From assembly GCA_013696665.1 (NCBI GenBank), contig JACCYC010000216.1, positions 1-5,163 of the forward strand: 5,163 bases of DNA. The letters run 5' to 3'. The notes beneath the pieces were generated by a model. That model was not told the origin of the DNA, did not search any database, and saw nothing but the letters and a program-made list of their open reading frames with translations. The position numbers and the translations under genes are program-made. Origin of the DNA: Burkholderiaceae bacterium. GTDB lineage: Bacteria; Pseudomonadota; Gammaproteobacteria; Burkholderiales; Burkholderiaceae_F. How positions within the stretch are numbered: position 1 is the stretch's first letter; the number at the start of each line of letters is the position of its first letter. Shown one piece after another: positions 1 through 5,163 of the stretch.

Positions 1-422
1 TTCAACTCGACGGCCGCGGATTGCCGCAGTGGGAAGACACGATCAAAAAACTGCCCGGCAAATTCGTCATCGATCACGTCGGCAAATATCTCGAGCCTGT
101 CACCGTGGATCACGCAGCGTTCAAGTCGCTGCTGCGCCTGCTGGACACCGGACGCTGCTGGGTCAAGCTGTCTGCGCCTTACGAAACTTCGAAAACCGGC
201 GCAACGAAATACGACGATGTGGGCCAACTCGCCACGGCGCTGGTCAAACACGCGCCCGGACGCATGCTGTGGGCAAGCAACTGGCCGCACCCATCAGCGC
301 CGAGAGACAACATGCCAGATGACGCCGACCTGATCGACCTGTTGCTCGACTGGGCGCCGGACGATGCAACCCGAAAGAAAATTCTGGTCGACAACCCAGC
401 GGAGCTGTACAACTTTCGATAG
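1..422 (+). CDS. Amidohydrolase / 2-pyrone-4,6-dicarboxylate lactonase-like hydrolase, 3' part (5' end outside window)
   Basis: The reading frame is open from base 3 (first codons Q-L-D-G-R-G) to the TAG at 420-422, so the gene starts before the window; the TTG at 21 is internal and not a credible start. About 139 residues are visible, roughly the C-terminal half of a 270-300 residue TIM-barrel amidohydrolase of the COG3618 type. Numbering from the TTG codon, the recognisable parts are FVIDHVGKY (15-23, beta-strand with a conserved His), WVKLSAPY (47-54, strand with a conserved Lys), RMLWASNWPHPS (81-92, the last barrel strand and its loop) and the C-terminal DNPAELYNF (124-132), typical of the family end. 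Relatives hydrolyse lactones or related cyclic esters of carboxylic acids in the cytoplasm; the best-studied is LigI. The strand-8 motif reads SNWPH where LigI-like enzymes have an Asp before WPH. The family is secure, the substrate unknown. It converges on the next gene with 9 bases between stop codons. Confidence 0.85.
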   Translation, partial: QLDGRGLPQWEDTIKKLPGKFVIDHVGKYLEPVTVDHAAFKSLLRLLDTGRCWVKLSAPYETSKTGATKYDDVGQLATALVKHAPGRMLWASNWPHPSAPRDNMPDDADLIDLLLDWAPDDATRKKILVDNPAELYNFR

Positions 423-431
423 CAACCGGCG

Positions 432-1553
432 CTACACCGCGCCATGCGCCTCGACGTAGAACGCGTACAGGGAATGACAGCTCGCCATGTAGAGACGGTT
501 GTTCTTGGCGCCGCCGAAGCACAGGTTGGCGCAACGCTCCGGCAGCTTGATCATGCCGATCGCCTTGCCTTGCGGATTGAAGATCACGACACCATCCAGG
601 TCTTCTGGCTTGCCGCGCAATTGAAACACCTTGCGGCCGCCGACCTCGGTGGCCTCGGACATCAACGCGCCGTTGCTGCCGTAGCCACACCAAAGGTTGC
701 CGTCGCGATCGACCTTGAAACCGTCGAGTGCCCCGAAATCGGCGGCATCGACGACCTTGATCTTGTTGCTCAACGTTGCGTCGGCGTTGACGTCGAAGCT
801 CCAGATGCTGCGGTTGGGCGTGCCCCTCCATTCGACTACGTACAGCTTCTTCTCGTCGGGCGAGAACGCAATGCCATTCGGGTTAAGAAGGTCGGTGATC
901 ACTGCCGAGAGTTTGCCGTCGGCGCCCAGCCGATAAACGTTGGTAGTGGCCTGCTCGCTCTTAGCGCGCGAGCCTTCCCATTCGCCGTTGATTCCAAATA
1001 ATGGATCGGTGAACCAGATGCTGTCGTCGGACTTGACCGCGATGTCGTTCGGCGCATTTAAGCGTTTGCCCTCAAAACTATCCGCCAGTACGGTGATCTT
1101 GCCGTCCTTCTCCGTGCGTGTCAGGCGCCGGGTGACGGAATGCTCGGCCGTAATCAGACGACCTTGACGATCGCGTGCATTGCCGTTTGCCCAATTGGCC
1201 GGCTGCCGGAAAACGGTGAAGCTGCCGTTTCTCTCGCTGTACTTCATGATGCGATTGTTGGGAATGTCGCTCACCAGCACGTACCCACCCTCTTCAGGGA
1301 AGTACACCGGCCCTTCCGCCCAACGCATGCCCGAGGCGACTTGCTCCACGGTGCTGCTGTAGATGCGGTACTTGGCGAAGCTGGAGTCAAGAATCAACAC
1401 CGCAGGGTCGGGGTAACGCTGGTTGGGCTTGAACTCGAAGACTTGCGCCATGGCGCTGCCCGCGACCGAGGAGGTCGCGAGAGTTGCCAGTCCAGTAGTC
1501 GTGGAGGTTCTCAGAAAACGCCGGCGCGCGGTGTCGGTCTTGTCGCGTTGCAT
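432..1553 (-). CDS. SMP-30/gluconolactonase-like beta-propeller protein with Tat signal peptide
   Basis: This 373-residue protein fits the SMP-30/gluconolactonase/LRE-like family: six-bladed propellers that hydrolyse sugar lactones or similar esters using one divalent metal. Residues 10-15 read RRRFLR, a twin-arginine signal, followed by a small-residue hydrophobic stretch and an AMA site (34-36), so export of the folded protein to the periplasm is predicted. Likely metal and catalytic positions are E80 (WAEGPVYF), N169 (NAPND), N226 (NPNGIAFS) and D277 (LDGFKVD), matching the Glu-Asn-Asn-Asp set of the family; a final-blade NLCFGG motif lies at 343-348. I chose the ATG at 1551-1553 because GGAG sits 6 bases upstream and the Tat motif follows directly. 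The frame stays open to an upstream ATG at 1677-1679, but that start lies inside the tRNA gene. The gene is downstream of the tRNA on the same strand, with an 87-base gap. Substrate unknown; a gluconolactonase label would be a guess. Confidence 0.88.
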   Translation of the reverse strand: MQRDKTDTARRRFLRTSTTTGLATLATSSVAGSAMAQVFEFKPNQRYPDPAVLILDSSFAKYRIYSSTVEQVASGMRWAEGPVYFPEEGGYVLVSDIPNNRIMKYSERNGSFTVFRQPANWANGNARDRQGRLITAEHSVTRRLTRTEKDGKITVLADSFEGKRLNAPNDIAVKSDDSIWFTDPLFGINGEWEGSRAKSEQATTNVYRLGADGKLSAVITDLLNPNGIAFSPDEKKLYVVEWRGTPNRSIWSFDVNADATLSNKIKVVDAADFGALDGFKVDRDGNLWCGYGSNGALMSEATEVGGRKVFQLRGKPEDLDGVVIFNPQGKAIGMIKLPERCANLCFGGAKNNRLYMASCHSLYAFYVEAHGAV

Positions 1554-1559
1554 GGTTGT

Positions 1560-1563
1560 CTCC
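1560..1563 (-). promoter_or_regulatory. Ribosome binding site deciding the SMP-30 gene start
   Basis: On the minus strand GGAG stands 6 bases before the ATG at 1551-1553. The spacing is ideal, and it supports this start over the longer in-frame one that would run through the tRNA gene. Confidence 0.75.
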
Positions 1564-1590
1564 GTTGTTATGGTCGAGTGGCGCCGATCA

Positions 1591-1614
1591 GAATAATCAA
1601 TGCGCGCCTGCGCA
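1591..1614 (-). terminator. Possible weak terminator between tRNA-Ala and the SMP-30 gene
   Basis: On the minus strand a perfect 5-bp stem, TGCGC-AGGC-GCGCA (1614 down to 1601), is followed by TTGATTATTC (1600-1591). The stem is short and the following tract is only T-rich, not a run of T, so termination would be partial at best. It lies 27 bases past the tRNA CCA end, which is where a tRNA terminator or processing structure would be expected. Confidence 0.2.
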
Positions 1615-1640
1615 ACACGGCGCCTGAAAGGACGATCAAG

Positions 1641-1716
1641 TGGTGGAGAAGAGGAGGATCGAACTCCCGACCTCTGCATTGCGAACGCAGCGCTCTCCCA
1701 GCTGAGCTACTTCCCC
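1641..1716 (-). tRNA. tRNA-Ala (anticodon CGC)
   Basis: The minus strand folds into a complete 76-base tRNA with encoded CCA (1641-1643). The acceptor stem is GGGGAAG paired with CTTCTCC, the D arm is GCTC-AGCTGGGA-GAGC, the anticodon arm is CTGCG-TTCGCAA-TGCAG, and the T arm is GGGAG-TTCGATC-CTCCT. The loop places CGC at positions 34-36, reading the alanine codon GCG. Identity is confirmed independently by the G3:U70 wobble pair in the acceptor stem, the main alanine determinant, and by the discriminator A73. Two other wobble pairs are visible: G31:U39 at the base of the anticodon stem and G49:U65 in the T stem. It is a single gene, not part of an rRNA operon here. Confidence 0.97.
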
Positions 1717-1752
1717 GGATCGCGCAGCAACAAAACCTGAGCGCGAGCACCA

Positions 1753-1781
1753 ATGTTAACCGCGCGCCAAATCGTTGTCCA
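1753..1781 (-). promoter_or_regulatory. Putative sigma70 promoter for tRNA-Ala
   Basis: On the minus strand TGGACA (1781-1776, five of six matches to TTGACA) and TAACAT (1758-1753, four of six to TATAAT) are separated by 17 bases. The -10 box ends 36 bases before the mature tRNA 5' end, which leaves a processed leader of about 29 bases. The same promoter could feed the SMP-30 gene downstream if transcription passes the weak structure between them. It overlaps the region where the divergent hydrolase gene must be transcribed. Confidence 0.5.
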
Positions 1782-1789
1782 AGCGCGGC

Positions 1790-1795
1790 TAGACT
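1790..1795 (+). promoter_or_regulatory. Possible -10 element for the alpha/beta hydrolase gene
   Basis: TAGACT (four of six matches to TATAAT) ends 6 bases before the ATG at 1802. Transcription from it would start at or next to the start codon. No convincing -35 box is found at the proper distance, so this is a weak call. Confidence 0.2.
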
Positions 1796-1801
1796 TCCCC
1801 T

Positions 1802-2659
1802 ATGACACCTGACGTCCAATTTCTGGAACGCGAGTACAACGCCCGCGCTTCGATTCCGGAGCATGCGCAGATCTTTGCGCGCTGGGCCGAGCAAGGAGCG
1901 GCCGCGCGGCGCTTACGCGCGTGCGAGCCCGATCTGCAGTACGGGTCGCTGGATATTGAGCGGCTGGATATTTTCCACTCGCATCAAAGCGACGCGCCGC
2001 TGTTTGTCTTCATTCATGGCGGCTACTGGCGATCGCTCGACAAGTCTGACTTCTCGTGGATTGCACCGCCGTTCCTGCAACACGGCGTTGCCGTTGCACT
2101 GACCAACTACGGTCTCGCGCCGCAAACGTCGATTGAAGACATTGTGCGCCAGCAACTGAAGGCGCTCGGTTGGCTGTTTCGCAACGCTGAGCGGTTGCGC
2201 TTCAACCCGGATCGAATCGTAGTGGCCGGTCACTCGGCCGGCGGACATCTAACCGCGATGCTGATGGCTGCGCTCTGGCAGCAATTTGATTCGACTTTGC
2301 CAAGCAGCCTCGTGAAGGGTGGACTCGCCATCAGCGGGCTGTTCGACCTGCGGCCTTTGGTGCGTCTTCCTTTCGTCAACACAGACCTGAAACTCGACAA
2401 CGCGCGTGCGAGAGCACTGTCGCCGCTGTTGATGCCGAGTGCGACCGCGGCGCCGCTGGTGACCGCAGTGGGCGCAATGGAATCGAGCGAGTTCAAGCGG
2501 CAGTCGACCGAGCTGGGTGCTGCGTGGCGCAACAACCTCGTACGTCACCTGGATTTACCGCACACCAACCATTTAACAGTGTGCGACGAACTGGCGAACC
2601 CGGCGTCGCCGCTATTCGACGCAGCGCTCGACTTGATCGGCCGCGCTCACGGTCGGTAA
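1802..2659 (+). CDS. Alpha/beta hydrolase, kynurenine formamidase / esterase-like
   Basis: This 285-residue protein has the full alpha/beta-hydrolase plan of the esterase/lipase and arylformamidase group. The oxyanion-hole motif is HGGYWRS (72-78), the nucleophile elbow GHSAGG (143-148) gives Ser145, the likely acid is in GAMESSEF (224-231, probably E227), and the likely base is His257 in NHLTVCDEL. The N-terminal region (LEREYNARASIPEH, 8-21) and the late ES.EF.RQS pattern resemble bacterial kynurenine-formamidase-like proteins, which cleave N-formylkynurenine or other small amides and esters in the cytoplasm. No kynureninase or tryptophan dioxygenase gene is near, so the kynurenine role is not supported by context. 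No signal peptide is seen. The ATG at 1802 matches the expected family N-terminus but has no Shine-Dalgarno sequence. It diverges from the tRNA and converges on the reductase gene with 2 bases between stops. Confidence 0.87.
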   Translation: MTPDVQFLEREYNARASIPEHAQIFARWAEQGAAARRLRACEPDLQYGSLDIERLDIFHSHQSDAPLFVFIHGGYWRSLDKSDFSWIAPPFLQHGVAVALTNYGLAPQTSIEDIVRQQLKALGWLFRNAERLRFNPDRIVVAGHSAGGHLTAMLMAALWQQFDSTLPSSLVKGGLAISGLFDLRPLVRLPFVNTDLKLDNARARALSPLLMPSATAAPLVTAVGAMESSEFKRQSTELGAAWRNNLVRHLDLPHTNHLTVCDELANPASPLFDAALDLIGRAHGR

Positions 2660-2661
2660 GG

Positions 2662-3642
2662 TCATTGAATTCCAAGCGCTTTCGCGCGCGCCTGGGTCAG
2701 CGCATGTACATGGCGAATCGTGGGGACTGCGATTGACGCACGCTCTGCAAGCTCGATCACGCTGCCGACAATCGCGTCGAGTTCGAGCCGACGATGCTGT
2801 TGCAGATCCTGCAGCATCGAAATTTTGGCCCCGCCCAGCTGCCGCGCGAGGTCGATCCGCTGCTCCACCGTCATCGGCACCGGCACGCCGTAGTGCTCTG
2901 ATACCTGCATGCCTTCACGCATCATTGCGCGAATCACGTCCAGAACATCTTCGTCCGCAACGATCTCGCTCATCAGATAGCCGGTCAGCGCCGCGATCGG
3001 ATTAAACGACAGATTTCCGACCAGCTTGGTCCAGACATCGAGCCGGATGTTCGTTGAGCGCGTGGCTTCAAACCCGGCCGCGTCCAATGCGGACGCAACG
3101 CGTTGCAAACGCTCGCTGACACCGCCGGAGGGCTCGCCAAGGATGATGCGTGAGCCGTTGGTGTGATGGACCTCGCCGGGGCTGCGGACTTCAGCTGCAA
3201 TGTGAACCACGCAGCCCAGGATATGACGTGGCGCGATTGCGTTGAACATTGAGCCATCCGGGTCGAGCGCCCGCAGGCTCGTTCCCTCGAGCGCACCTCC
3301 CACGGCGTGGAAGTACCACCACGGCAGACCATTGATTGCCGGTACCAGAACGGTCTGGTCGCCGATCAGTGTGCGCATGCGCGGCAGCATCGCGGCGATC
3401 GCATGTGCCTTCAAGCCAATGATGACGAGATCGTGCTGTTCGAATCTGGCGGGATCGTCGCCCGCGGGCAAACGATAGTTGCCGGAGAACTGGCCGACAC
3501 GATCGACCAGCGTCAATCCATCGGCGACGATGGCGGCAAGGTGCGCGCCCCGTGCAATCAGCGTGACTTCGTGTCCTGTTGCCGCCAGCTTTGCGCCGAT
3601 CACAGCGCCGATCGAGCCGGCGCCGACCACCGCCACACGCAT
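2662..3642 (-). CDS. 2-dehydropantoate 2-reductase (ketopantoate reductase) family protein
   Basis: This 326-residue protein is of usual length for the PanE/ApbA family, NADPH-dependent cytoplasmic reductases of 2-oxo acids. The Rossmann dinucleotide motif GAGSIGAVIG is at 7-16, and the strand DLVIIGLKAH (71-80) carries the conserved cofactor-side Lys (K78). The C-terminal helical domain holds KLVGNLSFNPIAALTG (206-221), with the likely catalytic K206 and the paired Asn residues N210 and N214, and then SMLQDLQQHRRLELDAI (275-291), the typical substrate-side stretch with E287. Pantothenate synthesis is the classic role, but this family has many paralogues, and its position after a VOC enzyme and a CysB-like regulator suggests a peripheral pathway instead; I therefore give no gene symbol. 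The ATG at 3642-3640 overlaps the VOC stop by one base and has no good ribosome binding site of its own. Confidence 0.9.
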   Translation of the reverse strand: MRVAVVGAGSIGAVIGAKLAATGHEVTLIARGAHLAAIVADGLTLVDRVGQFSGNYRLPAGDDPARFEQHDLVIIGLKAHAIAAMLPRMRTLIGDQTVLVPAINGLPWWYFHAVGGALEGTSLRALDPDGSMFNAIAPRHILGCVVHIAAEVRSPGEVHHTNGSRIILGEPSGGVSERLQRVASALDAAGFEATRSTNIRLDVWTKLVGNLSFNPIAALTGYLMSEIVADEDVLDVIRAMMREGMQVSEHYGVPVPMTVEQRIDLARQLGGAKISMLQDLQQHRRLELDAIVGSVIELAERASIAVPTIRHVHALTQARAKALGIQ

Positions 3643-3644
3643 CA
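3640..3644 (-). promoter_or_regulatory. Stop/start overlap TGATG coupling the VOC and reductase genes
   Basis: On the minus strand the VOC stop TGA (3644-3642) and reductase start ATG (3642-3640) share one A. No purine-rich ribosome binding site stands at a normal distance before this ATG, so reinitiation by ribosomes finishing the VOC gene is the simplest mode of translation. This ties the two enzymes to one mRNA. Confidence 0.7.
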
Positions 3645-4220
3645 GCCGGGCGTGCTCGCGGCGCGCTCACGCCGCCACTGGTTCTTGCGCTGCGTCCACT
3701 CGTCGAGACGAGCACGCGCAGTTTTGCTTTCTTCCTGCATCTGCATCTCGGAAGCAAGCTGCGCGGTTAGTTCAATGCGGATGCCATTCGGATCGAAAAA
3801 ATAAATCGACTTGAAAATTTCATGGTCGGTCACACCGATCACTTCGTGTCCATGCGCTTGCAGCCGCGCCTTGACTCGCTCAAGCTCGTCGACGGTATCG
3901 ACCCGCAGCGCAACGTGGTTGACCCACTCAGGAGTATTCGGTGACTTTTCCGCCGCAACATCGTCGCCGAGATCGAAGAATGCGATGCACGAACCGTCCC
4001 GCATGCGAAAGAAGATGTGCGTGTACGGGCAATATTCTCCGGTCGACGGCACATGATCGCTTTGGATGATGTGATAAAGCGGCAGCCCGAGAACGTCCTC
4101 GTAAAACTGTCGCGTTTCTTCCGCGTCCTTGCAGCGATGCGCGAAGTGGTGCAGCCCGTGAATAGGCGCAGTGCCCGGAAACGCTTGCTTCGAAACTGCA
4201 CTCTTAGAAACGTTTGACAT
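3642..4220 (-). CDS. VOC (vicinal oxygen chelate) family metalloenzyme
   Basis: This 192-residue protein has the two beta-alpha-beta-beta-beta modules of the glyoxalase/bleomycin-resistance/extradiol-dioxygenase superfamily. Module 1 begins GLHHFAHRCKD (22-32) and includes FYEDVLGLPLYH (39-50) and CIAFFDL (78-84). Module 2 begins WVNHVALRVD (99-108) and ends FFDPNGIRIEL (141-151). Likely metal ligands are H25, H102 and E150, the His-His-Glu pattern of extradiol dioxygenases and relatives. After the fold there is a charged, probably helical tail rich in Gln, Glu and Arg (157-188), longer than in minimal VOC proteins. Possible activities are ring cleavage, lactoylglutathione-type isomerisation or epimerisation; sequence does not decide. 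I chose the ATG at 4218-4220 because GGAGG is 6 bases upstream; the frame extends further up only inside the regulator gene, in another frame. It follows the LysR gene and is coupled to the reductase gene. Confidence 0.88.
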   Translation of the reverse strand: MSNVSKSAVSKQAFPGTAPIHGLHHFAHRCKDAEETRQFYEDVLGLPLYHIIQSDHVPSTGEYCPYTHIFFRMRDGSCIAFFDLGDDVAAEKSPNTPEWVNHVALRVDTVDELERVKARLQAHGHEVIGVTDHEIFKSIYFFDPNGIRIELTAQLASEMQMQEESKTARARLDEWTQRKNQWRRERAASTPG

Positions 4221-4226
4221 ATCGCG

Positions 4227-4231
4227 CCTCC
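4227..4231 (-). promoter_or_regulatory. Ribosome binding site of the VOC gene
   Basis: GGAGG on the minus strand, 6 bases before the ATG at 4218-4220. It is the strongest Shine-Dalgarno sequence seen at any start here and lies in the 26-base gap after the regulator stop, so it fixes the VOC start at residue M of MSNVSK. Confidence 0.85.
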
Positions 4232-4246
4232 AACAATGCGGGCAGT

Positions 4247-5163
4247 CTAATCGGCGCCGAACGCTTCTTCGATGCGCCGCTTGTCCCACCCCGGTACGAG
4301 CGTCTCGATAAACGAATACACGAAACCGCGCAGGTAGGCACCTTCCTTGACCGCGAGGCGCGTGACGTTTCTGCCGAACAGGTGGCCGCACGGCAGCACC
4401 GCCACACCGTCGCGCTTTGAATCAACGGCCACGCCCGCCACGATCCCGACACCCATTCCGATCTGCACGTACGTCTTGATCACGTCGGCGTCAATTGCCT
4501 CGAGCACGATCGAAGGCGCGATGCCGGCCGCTGCAAATGCCGCGTCGATCTTCGCGCGTCCCGCGAACTGGTGCTCGTAAGTAATCAGAGGATGGCGTGC
4601 GAGATCCTTCAACCCCAATTTGCCCGGCGTTGTCACGAACTTGGCAAGCGGATGGTCCGGCTTGAGGATCGCCACATGCTGCCAGTCGTAGACTGGAATC
4701 GACAGCAGCCCCGCATGGTCGGCCAGTGACTCAGTCGCAATGCCAACGTCGGCCTGGCCATGCATCAGCATCGAGGCAATCTGCGGCGGGTTGGCTTGCA
4801 GCAGCTTCAGTCCCACTTGCGGATACTTGGCAGCGAACGTCTGGATCACGCTCGGCAAGACGTAGCGCGCCTGCGTGTGCGTCGTCGCCAGACGCAGCGT
4901 CCCTTCGGGACTGCCCGCGTAATCGCGCGCCAGTTTCTTCAGATTGTCGACGTCCTGCATGATGCGCTCAGCCGCATCGAGCACCATTTGCCCTGGCGCG
5001 GTCAGTCCCTTAACTCGCTTGCCATGCCGCGCAAAAATCGGCACACCCAATTCGGCTTCCAGGTCAATGATTGCCTTGGATATTCCGGGTTGCGACGTAT
5101 GCAAAGCACGCGCCGCTTCGGTCAAGCTGAACTTGTGACGCGCTGCTTCGCGCAGGAAACGAA
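4247..5163 (-). CDS. LysR-family transcriptional regulator, CysB/Cbl type (N-terminus outside window)
   Basis: The frame is open from the window edge (first full codons R-F-L-R-E-A-A-R) to TAG at 4249-4247, giving 304 visible residues; the codon at 5125-5123 is TTG for an internal Leu, not the start. Probably under ten N-terminal codons are missing. The helix-turn-helix runs through SLTEAARALHTSQPGISKAI. Numbering from that TTG, the effector domain contains TTHTQARYVLP (81-91), DWQH (147-150), KPDHPL (155-160) and DADVIKTYVQIGMGVGIVA (212-230). These match E. coli CysB, whose sulfate pocket is made of Thr100, Thr102, Gln103, Trp166 and Thr202; the equivalents here would be T82, T84, Q85, W148 and T218. 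The C-terminus ends soon after the effector domain and lacks the extra tail of CysB. CysB and Cbl activate sulfate or sulfonate assimilation genes. Lying directly upstream of the VOC and reductase genes on the same strand, it may be their regulator, or a general cysteine-regulon activator. Symbol withheld because CysB and Cbl cannot be told apart here. Confidence 0.9.
   Translation of the reverse strand, partial: RFLREAARHKFSLTEAARALHTSQPGISKAIIDLEAELGVPIFARHGKRVKGLTAPGQMVLDAAERIMQDVDNLKKLARDYAGSPEGTLRLATTHTQARYVLPSVIQTFAAKYPQVGLKLLQANPPQIASMLMHGQADVGIATESLADHAGLLSIPVYDWQHVAILKPDHPLAKFVTTPGKLGLKDLARHPLITYEHQFAGRAKIDAAFAAAGIAPSIVLEAIDADVIKTYVQIGMGVGIVAGVAVDSKRDGVAVLPCGHLFGRNVTRLAVKEGAYLRGFVYSFIETLVPGWDKRRIEEAFGAD

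Noticed and set aside
21..23. TTG as start codon of the first gene
   Set aside because: The frame is open to the window edge, no ribosome binding site precedes it, and the protein would lack the N-terminal half of the barrel.
428..443. Inverted repeat GGCGC-TACACC-GCGCC over the SMP-30 stop codon, considered as a two-way terminator
   Set aside because: The stem is only 5 bp and no T tract follows on either strand.
244..831. A 195-codon minus-strand frame overlapping the ends of the first two genes
   Set aside because: It is a shifted frame of the SMP-30 gene with a low-complexity Arg/Gln-rich product; the motif-bearing frame is the other one.
444..1001. A 185-codon plus-strand open frame antisense to the SMP-30 gene
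   Set aside because: It lies wholly within a gene with clear family motifs on the other strand and has no recognisable domain; long antisense frames are expected in GC-rich DNA.
1586..1615. Separate sigma70 promoter for the SMP-30 gene (TATTCT as -10)
   Set aside because: The only -35-like hexamer, TTGCGC, is 14 bases away, too close for a normal promoter, and it overlaps the weak stem-loop.
1641..1716. tRNA gene as an integration site for a genomic island
   Set aside because: No integrase gene, no repeated copy of the tRNA 3' end in the window, and the flanking genes look like ordinary chromosome.
1140..1805. A 221-codon plus-strand open frame crossing the SMP-30 start, the tRNA and the hydrolase start
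   Set aside because: It runs antisense through the tRNA gene and two real gene starts and shows no domain; a chance frame.
3191..3757. A 188-codon minus-strand frame across the VOC/reductase junction
   Set aside because: Shifted frame of two well-supported genes, Arg-rich product, no motif. A frameshift fusion was considered, but both genes have intact ends.

Overview
The window is GC-rich, tightly packed bacterial chromosome. Gene content and protein style point to a betaproteobacterium, most likely Burkholderiales. The hints are a CysB/Cbl-type LysR regulator, a Tat-exported SMP-30 protein, a PanE-like reductase with the NGLPWWY motif and a kynurenine-formamidase-like hydrolase. This assignment is inferred from memory of such families, not from a search. 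I see no mobile element, CRISPR array or phage gene.

Layout, left to right. (1) The 3' part of a COG3618-type amidohydrolase/lactonase gene, plus strand, ends at 422. (2) Converging on it with only 9 bases between stops is a minus-strand SMP-30/gluconolactonase-like gene (432-1553) with a twin-arginine signal peptide. (3) Upstream of that gene, on the same strand, is a complete tRNA-Ala with anticodon CGC (1641-1716) and a plausible sigma70 promoter (1753-1781). (4) Divergent from the tRNA is a plus-strand alpha/beta hydrolase gene (1802-2659) with no visible Shine-Dalgarno sequence. (5) Converging on it with a 2-base gap is a minus-strand gene set read in the order CysB-like LysR regulator (4247 to beyond 5163, start outside the window), VOC-fold metalloenzyme (3642-4220) and 2-dehydropantoate-2-reductase-like oxidoreductase (2662-3642). 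The regulator and VOC genes are 26 bases apart; the VOC stop and reductase start share one base (TGATG).

How the genes may work together. The enzymes here (lactonase-type amidohydrolase, lactonase-type propeller, carboxylester/amide hydrolase, ring-cleavage or isomerase-type VOC protein, NADPH-dependent ketoacid reductase) are typical of peripheral catabolism of small organic acids or aromatics. The best candidate for a functional unit is the regulator-VOC-reductase set. Its regulator keeps the residues that hold sulfate in CysB, which suggests a link to sulfur or organosulfur supply. No substrate can be assigned from sequence alone, and I found no clearly new type of system; most of the window is ordinary housekeeping and accessory metabolism.
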